From: Acetobacteraceae bacterium
Lineage (GTDB): Bacteria > Pseudomonadota > Alphaproteobacteria > Acetobacterales > Acetobacteraceae
Reading direction: 5' to 3'
Length of the DNA stretch: 5,476 bases
Assembly (NCBI GenBank): GCA_027489135.1
Contig: JAIYAI010000263.1
Span: 1 to 5,476 of the forward strand
Numbering within the stretch: the stretch's first letter is position 1; every line of letters starts with the position of its first letter. This document shows, piece by piece, positions 1 through 5,476 of this stretch. The notes beneath the pieces were generated by a model. The model was not told where the DNA came from. It did not search any database and saw only the letters and a list, made by a program, of their open reading frames with translations. The translations under genes and the position numbers were made by a program.

Positions 1-1
1 C

Positions 2-97
2 GCCTTCGGCTACTTGACGCCGGTGCAAGGCGCTGTCTTGCAGGAGGTGATCGACGTCGCCGTCGTACTCAACGCGCTCCGCGCCCTGCGCGGCTGA
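2..97 (+). CDS. C-terminal end of a heavy-metal-translocating P-type ATPase (partial)
   Basis: Reading from base 2 gives 31 codons and a TGA stop at 95-97. The peptide contains P-V-x-G-A-x-L-Q-E-V-I-D-V-A-V-x-L-N-A-L-R-A. This resembles the last transmembrane segment and tail of P1B-type metal pumps (ZntA/CadA/CopA class), where L-Q-E-x-x-D-x-x-V-x-x-N-A-L-R is a recurrent ending. Such proteins are inner-membrane ATPases that export metal cations. The metal-binding, phosphorylation (DKTGT) and ATP-binding parts lie outside the window, so metal specificity cannot be judged. The next gene begins 21 bases after the stop. The call rests on a short but distinctive C-terminal motif recognised from memory. 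Confidence 0.72.
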   Translation, partial: AFGYLTPVQGAVLQEVIDVAVVLNALRALRG

Positions 98-102
98 CCC
101 CC

Positions 103-110
103 GGGGGAGA
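103..110 (+). promoter_or_regulatory. Ribosome binding site of the hydroxyacid dehydrogenase gene
   Basis: GGGGGAGA ends 8 bases before the ATG at 119. It is the clearest Shine-Dalgarno-like purine run in the window and supports that start. Its G run is the right arm of the perfect 10-base palindrome CCCCCGGGGG at 98-107, which directly follows the stop codon of the upstream gene. Confidence 0.55.
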
Positions 111-118
111 CCCACCGC

Positions 119-1084
119 ATGCCCGACATCACCCGCATCGGCATCCTCGACGACTACCAGGGCGTGAACCTCGCCCCCGGGCCCTGGGACCGGCTGCCGA
201 AGACGATGAGCCTCGAGGTCTTCCGCGACACCATCACGGACGAGGCCGCGCTGGTGCAGCGCCTCGCGCCCTTCGACTGCCTGGTGATCATGCGGGAGCG
301 CACGCCCTTCCCGCGGTCGCTGCTGGAGAAGCTGCCGAAGCTGAAGCTCCTCATCACCTCCGGCGCGCGCAACCGCTCCGTGGACATGGCGGCCTGCGCG
401 GCGCGCGGCATCACCGTCTGCGGCACGCCGAGCGTGGGCCATCCGACGGTGGACCTGACCTGGGGGCTGATCCTGTCGCTCGCCCGCGACATCCCGCGGC
501 AGGAGGCCTCGCTGCGCCGGGGCGAATGGCAGATCAACCCGCTCGGTTTCGGGCTCGAGGGCAAGACGCTGGCCGTCATGGGCCTCGGCAACCTCGGCAG
601 CCGGGCGGCGAAGGTCGGTGCGGCGCTGGGGATGAACGTGATTGCCTGGAGCACGAACCTGACCGCCGAGAAGGCCGCGGCCGCCGGCGCGCGGCTTGTC
701 GACAAGGCGACCCTGATGCGGGAGGCCGATGTGCTGACGCTGCATCTCGTGCTGTCGGACCGCTCGCGCGGCATCGTCGGCGCGGCCGACCTCGCGCTGA
801 TGAAGCGCACCGCCTATGTCGTGAACACCAGCCGTGGCCCGCTGATCGACCAGGACGCGCTGATCGCGGCCCTGAAGGAGGGGCGGATCGCCGGCGCCGG
901 CCTCGACGTCTTCGACCGGGAGCCGCTGCCGAAGGACCACCCGATCCTCTCCGCGCCCAACACGGTGCTGACGCCGCATCTGGGCTACGTGACGGAGGAG
1001 AACTACCGCACCTACTTCGCCTCCGCGGTCGAGAGCATCCTCGGCTATGTGGCCGGCACGCCGGTGCGGGAGATCAAGGACTGA
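119..1084 (+). CDS. D-2-hydroxyacid dehydrogenase family protein, NAD(P)-dependent
   Basis: A 321-residue protein, normal length for the D-isomer-specific 2-hydroxyacid dehydrogenase family, which reversibly reduces 2-keto acids to D-2-hydroxy acids in the cytoplasm. The N-terminal substrate domain starts with an I-G-I-L-D-D-Y-Q-G signature typical of one subgroup. The Rossmann nucleotide-binding domain carries G-L-G-N-L-G at residues 155-160. The three family catalytic residues are all visible: Arg239 in N-T-S-R-G-P-L-I, Glu268 in D-R-E-P-L-P and His287 in P-H-L-G-Y. The start at 119 is chosen for its purine-rich ribosome site and good N-terminal match. The gene begins 21 bases after the upstream ATPase stop, so co-transcription is possible. 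Substrate is undetermined: phosphoglycerate, glyoxylate/hydroxypyruvate and other 2-keto acids are all possible. It is shorter than ACT-domain SerA proteins and has no such C-terminal domain. Confidence 0.93.
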   Translation: MPDITRIGILDDYQGVNLAPGPWDRLPKTMSLEVFRDTITDEAALVQRLAPFDCLVIMRERTPFPRSLLEKLPKLKLLITSGARNRSVDMAACAARGITVCGTPSVGHPTVDLTWGLILSLARDIPRQEASLRRGEWQINPLGFGLEGKTLAVMGLGNLGSRAAKVGAALGMNVIAWSTNLTAEKAAAAGARLVDKATLMREADVLTLHLVLSDRSRGIVGAADLALMKRTAYVVNTSRGPLIDQDALIAALKEGRIAGAGLDVFDREPLPKDHPILSAPNTVLTPHLGYVTEENYRTYFASAVESILGYVAGTPVREIKD

Positions 1085-1249
1085 TCCCGCCGCGCCGCGC
1101 TTGAGGCCGGGGCGCCGTTGCCCGGAATTGGGTGAAACGGTATCGCATTTGCGCGATCATCTGGCCTTCCGGCGATAGCGCCTCAGCAGGGGCATGACGG
1201 CACGGCGGACCACCCGGCCTCGCAGGACTGCGCACATGCGATCGTCCGG
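1085..1249 (+). promoter_or_regulatory. Intergenic region with possible promoter and inverted repeats upstream of the acetoin operon
   Basis: This 165-base gap separates the dehydrogenase stop from the first usable ATG of acetolactate synthase. The stretch 1124-1160 is visibly less GC-rich than its surroundings, as expected for a promoter. TTGCCC at 1118-1123 followed after 17 bases by TATCGC at 1141-1146 is a weak -35/-10 candidate. TATCGC (1141-1146) is repeated in inverted form as GCGATA (1172-1177), and ATCGC (1142-1146) also pairs with GCGAT (1153-1157) across a 6-base spacer; either could be an operator half-site. No terminator with a T tract is visible after 1084. Part of the interval, from about 1136, is an open frame continuous with the downstream gene and its last ~13 codons look coding. 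Confidence 0.35.
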
Positions 1250-2875
1250 ATGCTCGAACGGCATGGCGTGACCCATGTCTTCGGCATCCCGGGCGCCAAG
1301 ATCGACAGCCTCTTCGTCGCGCTGAAGCATTCGAGCATCAAGCTGGTGCTGTGCCGGCACGAACAGAACGCGGCCTTCATGGCGGCCGCCTTCGGGCGCG
1401 TGACGGGCCGGGTCGGCGTCTGCATCGCGACCTCCGGCCCCGGCGTGACGAACCTCGTCACCGGCCTCGCGACGGCGACCAGCGAGGGCGACCCGGTGCT
1501 GGCGATCGGCGGTGAGGTGCGGGTCGGCGACCGCCTGAAGAAGACGCACCAGTCGCTCGACGCGGTCGGGCTGATGCGGCCCGCGACCAAGTTCTCGGCC
1601 GAGGTCGTGACGGCGGAGCAGGTCGGCGAGGTGATCGGCAATGCGATCCGGGCGGCCGAGAGCGGGCGGCCCGGCGCGGCCTTCGTCTCCCTGCCGAAGG
1701 ATATCGGCCTCGCCCCCTTCCCTGGCGATGCGGAGGCGGACTGGAGCGGCCCGATCCTGGCCGGTGCCGGCAGCGCGGCCGCCATCGCGCGGGCCGCCGA
1801 CATCCTGAAGGCAAGCAAGCGCCCGGTCGCGCTCCTCGGGCTGCAGGCCTCCCAGCCCGATGTCGCCGAGGCTCTGGTCGGCTTCCTCGGGCATGCGGGC
1901 ATTCCCTTCGTCTCGACCTTCCAGGGCCCCGGCGCCTGGGTGGAACGCCAGGGCGGGTCGGTTTTCGCGGGGCGGATCGGGCTGTTCCGCAACCAGCCCG
2001 CGGATCACTTGCTGGACCAGGCCGATGCCGTGCTCACCATCGGCTACGACGCGATCGAGTACGACCCGTCGATCTGGAACGCCGGCAACCCGCGGCCCGT
2101 CATCTGCATCGACACCATCCCGGCCGACCGGGACAACGCCTTCCTCCCCGCGGCGGAGATCATCGGCGATCTCGGCGCCTCCCTATCCGCGCTGCGGGAG
2201 GCGCTGCCTGGCGGCACGGACCCCGCCCATGTCGCCGCGGCGCAGGCGGCCGCGGGGGCGGTGCGGGCGACGATCGCGGAGGGCGCGGGGCTCGACCAGT
2301 TCCCGGTCCATCCGCTGCGCCTGATCCACGAGTTGCAGCGCCAGATGACGCCGGAGACGCATGTCGCGCTCGATGTCGGGTCCAACTACATCTGGGCCAA
2401 CCGCTACTGCGTCGCCGACCACGCGCGGCAATTGCTGGTCAGCAACGGGCAGCAGACGCTGGGCGTCTCGGTGCCCTGGGCCATCGCGCTGAGCCTGCTC
2501 CATCCGGGACAGCGCGTGCTTTCCATGTCGGGCGATGGCGGCTTCCTGTTCACCGCGACGGAGCTGGAAACCGCCGTCCGCGTCGGCGCCCGCTTCGTCC
2601 ATGTCGTCTGGGACAGCCGCTCCTACGACATGGTGGCGTTCCAGGAGGTCGCCCACTACGGCGAGAGCGCCGGCGTCATGCTGGGCGGCTACGACCTCGT
2701 GAAATTCGCCGAGGCCTTCGGCTGCATGGGCATCAGCATCAGCGCCGCCGCGGAATTGCCGGCAGCCTTCGACGCCGCCTTCCGGGCGGACCGGCCGGTG
2801 CTGATCCATGTCCCCGTCGACTACAGCCTGAACGAGCGCCTGATGCAGGACGTCGTCCAGAGCTTCCTGGGCTGA
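1250..2875 (+). CDS. alsS: Acetolactate synthase, catabolic (AlsS/BudB type, thiamine diphosphate-dependent)
   Basis: A 541-residue ThDP enzyme that condenses two pyruvate into 2-acetolactate and CO2. The N-terminal pyrimidine-binding domain has F-G-I-P-G-A-K-I-D and catalytic Glu38 in R-H-E-Q-N, then T-S-G-P-G-V-T-N-L at 61-69. The middle domain contains G-R-I-G-L-F-R-N-Q-P at 241-250 and I-G-Y-D-A-I-E-Y-D-P, a signature of the FAD-independent catabolic subgroup rather than IlvB. The diphosphate domain has N-G-x-Q-T-L-G-V (399-406), S-G-D-G-G-F-L (427-433) and Y-D-M-V-A-F-Q-E. A decarboxylase gene follows 5 bases downstream, supporting an acetoin role. The first ATG is probably not the real start: upstream in-frame codons 1211-1249 encode residues resembling the family's first helix, but there is no ATG, GTG or TTG in that frame back to the stop at 1133, and no good ribosome site precedes 1250. 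The position of the second metal-binding Asp appears to be Ser456. Function is well supported; the start is uncertain. Confidence 0.92.
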   Translation: MLERHGVTHVFGIPGAKIDSLFVALKHSSIKLVLCRHEQNAAFMAAAFGRVTGRVGVCIATSGPGVTNLVTGLATATSEGDPVLAIGGEVRVGDRLKKTHQSLDAVGLMRPATKFSAEVVTAEQVGEVIGNAIRAAESGRPGAAFVSLPKDIGLAPFPGDAEADWSGPILAGAGSAAAIARAADILKASKRPVALLGLQASQPDVAEALVGFLGHAGIPFVSTFQGPGAWVERQGGSVFAGRIGLFRNQPADHLLDQADAVLTIGYDAIEYDPSIWNAGNPRPVICIDTIPADRDNAFLPAAEIIGDLGASLSALREALPGGTDPAHVAAAQAAAGAVRATIAEGAGLDQFPVHPLRLIHELQRQMTPETHVALDVGSNYIWANRYCVADHARQLLVSNGQQTLGVSVPWAIALSLLHPGQRVLSMSGDGGFLFTATELETAVRVGARFVHVVWDSRSYDMVAFQEVAHYGESAGVMLGGYDLVKFAEAFGCMGISISAAAELPAAFDAAFRADRPVLIHVPVDYSLNERLMQDVVQSFLG

Positions 2876-2880
2876 CCGGC

Positions 2881-3747
2881 ATGGCACGCAGGGGCATTCC
2901 GGGCCACCGGCATCTCGGCGTCTCCATCACGGACTCGCTCCACCAGGCGCTGGAGGAGCGGCGCCGGCGCACCGGGGAGACGCTGGACCACATCGTGCAG
3001 GACGCGCTGGCGCAGGCCCTCGGCGTCGACCACCACACGCTGTTCCAGGTCTCCACCGCCAATGCGCTGGTGCAGGGCGTCTACCAGGGCTGCGTCACGG
3101 TGGGCACGCTGAAGACGCATGGCGATTTCGGCCTCGGCACCTATGACGGGCTCGATGGCGAGGGGCTGATGCTGGACGGCCACGTGTACCAGGCGCTCGG
3201 CGACGGCTCCGTCGTCGAGCCCGCGGATATGGCGACCGCGCCCTTCTGGGTGACCACGCGCTTCCGGCCCGATCGCACGGCGGTGCTGCCGACCGTGGAT
3301 GGCTGGGAGGACCTCTGCGCCAGGATCGATGCGCACCGCAGCTCCGCGAACCTCTTCGCCGCGATCCGGATCGACGGCCGGTTCGAGGAGGTCAGCTACC
3401 GCGTCGCCTGCAAGGCCGCGCCGGGGACGGACCTGGTGACGGCGACATCGCACCAGGCGGAGTTCGCGGTCCGGGGCTTCCAGGGCACGCTGCTGGGCTT
3501 CTGGTCGCCGGCCTATGCGCGGACCTTCAACATCCCGGGCTACCACCTGCACGCGCTGTCCGACGACCGGCGCCGCGGCGGGCATGTGCTGGGCGTCCGC
3601 GCGACCGACCTCCGCATCCAGGTGATGGACGTCGATGAACTGGCCATGGCGCTGCCGGAGACGCCGCAATTCCTGGCCGCCGACCTGACGGGCGACCCCA
3701 CCGCGGCGCTGCGCAAGGCGGAGGGGGCCAGCGGCGCCGCGGATTGA
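2881..3747 (+). CDS. alsD: Alpha-acetolactate decarboxylase with N-terminal RHH-like extension
   Basis: A 288-residue cytoplasmic enzyme (no signal peptide seen) converting 2-acetolactate to acetoin and CO2. The catalytic core runs from about residue 51 (H-T-L-F-Q-V-S-T) onward, with G-D-F-G-L-G-T-Y at 81-88 and L-D-G-E including Glu94, which matches the catalytic Glu of the family. The zinc site Y-H-L-H...G-G-H supplies His222, His224 and His235. Arg174 in Y-R-V appears to match the conserved active-site Arg. The core alone is about 238 residues, the usual family size. Residues 1-50 are extra: a strand (about 12-16) and two amphipathic helices separated by T-G-E, like a ribbon-helix-helix unit. 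The gene starts 5 bases after the acetolactate synthase stop, so translation is probably coupled. Its stop (TGA, 3745-3747) overlaps an ATG at 3747 that is in frame with the next gene. The family call is firm; the role of the extension is inferred. Confidence 0.94.
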   Translation: MARRGIPGHRHLGVSITDSLHQALEERRRRTGETLDHIVQDALAQALGVDHHTLFQVSTANALVQGVYQGCVTVGTLKTHGDFGLGTYDGLDGEGLMLDGHVYQALGDGSVVEPADMATAPFWVTTRFRPDRTAVLPTVDGWEDLCARIDAHRSSANLFAAIRIDGRFEEVSYRVACKAAPGTDLVTATSHQAEFAVRGFQGTLLGFWSPAYARTFNIPGYHLHALSDDRRRGGHVLGVRATDLRIQVMDVDELAMALPETPQFLAADLTGDPTAALRKAEGASGAAD

Positions 3748-3770
3748 TGGCGCCAGCACGGCACGCGGGT

Positions 3771-3779
3771 TGCTATGAT
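3771..3779 (+). promoter_or_regulatory. Candidate extended -10 promoter, possibly for a leaderless allophanate hydrolase mRNA
   Basis: TGCTATGAT carries TATGAT (5 of 6 matches to TATAAT) preceded by the TGn extended -10 element. It ends only 6 bases before the ATG at 3786, so transcription would begin at or next to the start codon and give a leaderless or near-leaderless mRNA. No convincing -35 lies 16-18 bases upstream, which is tolerated by extended -10 promoters. It stands out as AT-rich against the GC-rich background, but a match this short can arise by chance. Confidence 0.4.
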
Positions 3780-3785
3780 CGGGGC

Positions 3786-5476
3786 ATGCTCCCGCCCGCC
3801 ATCCTGACCCTCGACACCATCGCCGGCTGGATCGCCGCCGGCGGCTCCCCCGTGGACATGGCGGAGGCCGCGCTGGCGCGCATCCGCGCCTGGGACGACC
3901 CGGCGCTGTTCATCGCGCCGGTGCCGCCGGAGGCCGTGCGCGCCCGGGCCGCCACGCTGGCGGCCGAAGGGCCGCGCGGCCGGCCGCTCTACGGCGTGCC
4001 CTTCGTGGTGAAGGACAATATCGACGTCGCCGGCATGCCGACCACCGCGGCCTGCCCGGACTTTGCCTACACGCCGGGCGAGGACGCGCCGGCGGTGGCG
4101 CGGCTGCTGGCGGCCGGCGCGATCCTGCTGGGCAAGGCCAATCTCGACCAGTTCGCCACGGGGCTGGTCGGCGTGCGCAGCCCCTACGGCATCCCGCGCA
4201 ACGCGATCCGGGCGGATCTCGTGCCGGGGGGGTCCTCCTCGGGCTCCGCGACGGCGGTGGCGGCCGGCATCGCGGCCTTCTCGCTGGGGACGGATACCGC
4301 GGGCTCGGGCCGGGTGCCGGCGATGCTGAACAACATCGTCGGCCTGAAGCCGAGCCTCGGCCTGGTGCCGACGCGGGGCGTGGTGCCGGCCTGCCGATCG
4401 CTCGATGTCGTCTCCGTCTTCGCGCTGACCGTCGCCGATGCCGCCGCCGTGCTGGCGGTGATCGCGGGGCCGGATGCGGCGGACCGCTATTCCCGCGCGG
4501 CGCCGCGGGGCTGGCGCGCGACGCCGGCGCCAATGCCGGGATACCGCCTGGCCGCGCCGATGCCGGAGCAGCTTGTCTTCGACACGCCGCAGGAGGAAGC
4601 GCTGTATGCCGGCGCGCTCGCACGGGCGGAGGCGCTGGGGGCGGTGATCACCCGTGTCGACATCGCGCCCTTCCTCGCCGTGGCGCGCCGCCTCTATGAC
4701 GGCGCCTGGGTGGCGGAGCGGACGGCGGCGTTGCGCCCCATCCTGGAGGCGAAGCCCGCGGCAGTGCACCCCGTCACGCGGACGATCCTCGAAGCCGGCT
4801 TCGGCCAGCGTACCGTCGATGCCTGGGACGACCTGCATGCGGCGGCCGAGGCACGGCGCCTGGCGCGTCTGCTGTTTGCCGGCGCCGATGCGCTGATCGT
4901 GCCGACGGCGCCCGGCGCGCCGACGCTGGCGCGGCTGGAGGCGGAGCCGATCGCGGCGAACAGCCGCCTCGGCACCTACACCAACTTCGTGAACATCTGC
5001 GACCTCGCGGGGCTTGCCGTCCCGGCCGGCTTCCGCACCGATGGCGCGCCCTTCGGCGTGACCCTGCTGGGGCCGGCGCATGCCGAAGCGCTGCTGTGCG
5101 GGTTGGGCGCCGCCCTGCATGCGACAGCCGGCGTGACGCTGGGCGCGACCGGCGCCCCCTGCCCCGCCGCGCCTGCGGCGCCAGACCTGGCGGCGGAGGA
5201 GATCCCGCTGCTCGCCATCGGCGCGCATATGGCCGGCTTGCCGCTGAACCCGCAGATCCGCGGCCATGGCGGGCGCTTCCTGCGCGCGGCGACGACCGCG
5301 CCGCTTTATCGGCTGCACGACCTCGGCAACCGGCCCGGCATGGTGCGCGCGGCGAGCGGAGGCGCCGCCATCCTTGGCGAAATCTGGGCGCTGCCGGCGG
5401 CGCAGATCGGCCCCTTCCTCGCCGCGATTCCCCCGCCGCTCGGCTTTGGCCGCGTCACGCTGGAGGATGGCAGCAC
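3786..5476 (+). CDS. atzF: Allophanate hydrolase (AtzF type), 3' end beyond window
   Basis: The frame is open from 3786 to the window end, giving 563 codons so far (family about 600). It hydrolyses allophanate (urea-1-carboxylate) to ammonia and CO2, the second step of urea carboxylase-dependent urea use and of cyanurate breakdown. The amidase-signature domain has a Lys-Ser-Ser triad: Lys76 in V-P-F-V-V-K-D-N, Ser150 in G-G-S-S-S-G-S, and nucleophile Ser174 in G-T-D-T-A-G-S-G-R-V-P-A. Spacings of 74 and 24 equal those of Pseudomonas AtzF as I recall it. Tyr304 and Arg312 in Y-D-G-A-W-V-A-E-R look like the allophanate-specific pair. From about residue 475 the separate C-terminal domain begins (H-M-A-G-L-P-L-N-P-Q, G-G-R-F-L-R, R-P-G-M-V-R), which sets this apart from ordinary amidases and GatA. 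An in-frame ATG at 3747 would add 13 residues and overlap the decarboxylase stop; 3786 is preferred by N-terminal style and the adjacent promoter. No urea carboxylase is visible here. Confidence 0.92.
   Translation, partial: MLPPAILTLDTIAGWIAAGGSPVDMAEAALARIRAWDDPALFIAPVPPEAVRARAATLAAEGPRGRPLYGVPFVVKDNIDVAGMPTTAACPDFAYTPGEDAPAVARLLAAGAILLGKANLDQFATGLVGVRSPYGIPRNAIRADLVPGGSSSGSATAVAAGIAAFSLGTDTAGSGRVPAMLNNIVGLKPSLGLVPTRGVVPACRSLDVVSVFALTVADAAAVLAVIAGPDAADRYSRAAPRGWRATPAPMPGYRLAAPMPEQLVFDTPQEEALYAGALARAEALGAVITRVDIAPFLAVARRLYDGAWVAERTAALRPILEAKPAAVHPVTRTILEAGFGQRTVDAWDDLHAAAEARRLARLLFAGADALIVPTAPGAPTLARLEAEPIAANSRLGTYTNFVNICDLAGLAVPAGFRTDGAPFGVTLLGPAHAEALLCGLGAALHATAGVTLGATGAPCPAAPAAPDLAAEEIPLLAIGAHMAGLPLNPQIRGHGGRFLRAATTAPLYRLHDLGNRPGMVRAASGGAAILGEIWALPAAQIGPFLAAIPPPLGFGRVTLEDGS

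Noticed and set aside
98..107. Perfect palindrome CCCCCGGGGG just after the ATPase stop
   Set aside because: It has no loop and no T tract, so it is not a convincing terminator. Short C/G runs are common at this base composition. Noted only because it includes the next gene's ribosome site.
526..1104. A 192-codon + strand frame inside the hydroxyacid dehydrogenase
   Set aside because: The +1-type shadow of the dehydrogenase; the peptide is Arg/Gly/Pro/Asp-rich and has no domain features.
1085..1130. GC-rich stretch after the dehydrogenase stop as a possible terminator
   Set aside because: Only short self-complementary pieces such as GGCGCC are present, with no clear stem and no T run.
1236..1271. 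An 11-codon leader-like ORF (ATG 1236, TGA 1269) with AGGA eight bases upstream, overlapping the acetolactate synthase start
   Set aside because: Its peptide has no run of regulatory amino acids, no attenuator hairpin or T tract follows, and the ATG is explained by the His-Ala codons of the synthase frame. It could be chance.
1157..2008. Overlapping - strand open frames of 269-283 codons opposite the acetolactate synthase
   Set aside because: Two different antisense frames are open over the same interval, which is typical of GC-rich codon bias; neither shows a protein family signature.
2821..3759. A 312-codon - strand open frame opposite the decarboxylase
   Set aside because: Low-complexity Arg/Ala/Val-rich translation, no motif, and complete overlap with a well-supported gene.
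3540..5318. A 592-codon open frame on the - strand opposite the decarboxylase end and allophanate hydrolase
   Set aside because: Its translation is Arg/Gly/Ala/His-rich with no recognisable fold, and it lies antisense to two genes with intact catalytic motifs. It is a high-GC shadow frame.

Overview
This is a GC-rich chromosomal segment of roughly 70% G+C by eye. Codon choice and protein style suggest an alphaproteobacterium, possibly Acetobacteraceae (Roseomonas-like); that placement is inferred from style, without any search. All recognisable genes lie on the + strand. Most long open frames on the - strand, and the extra + frames, are shadows produced by high-GC codon use.

Layout: (1) positions 2-97 hold the last 31 codons of a gene whose C-terminus looks like a heavy-metal P-type ATPase. 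(2) 119-1084 is a complete D-2-hydroxyacid dehydrogenase with the full Arg/Glu/His catalytic set. (3) 1085-1249 is a short, relatively AT-richer gap with small inverted repeats. The coding frame of the next gene extends into this gap without any usual start codon. (4) 1250-2875 is a catabolic, AlsS/BudB-type acetolactate synthase. (5) 2881-3747, after a 5-base gap, is an alpha-acetolactate decarboxylase with an N-terminal extension that reads like a ribbon-helix-helix domain. (6) 3786 to the end of the window is the first ~563 codons of an allophanate hydrolase (AtzF type), cut off by the window edge.

Genes 4 and 5 form a two-gene acetoin operon: two pyruvate give 2-acetolactate plus CO2, which is then decarboxylated to (R)-acetoin. 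Allophanate hydrolase belongs to ATP-dependent urea degradation (urea carboxylase plus allophanate hydrolase) or to s-triazine/cyanurate breakdown. It has no obvious metabolic link to acetoin and may have its own promoter, because a good extended -10 sits just before its ATG. The hydroxyacid dehydrogenase may be co-transcribed with the upstream ATPase or independent; its substrate cannot be read from sequence.

The points most worth following are the RHH-like domain fused to the decarboxylase, the missing start codon of the acetolactate synthase (possible single-base frameshift or unusual initiation), an unusual residue at a metal-ligand position of the same synthase, and a probable leaderless promoter for the allophanate hydrolase.
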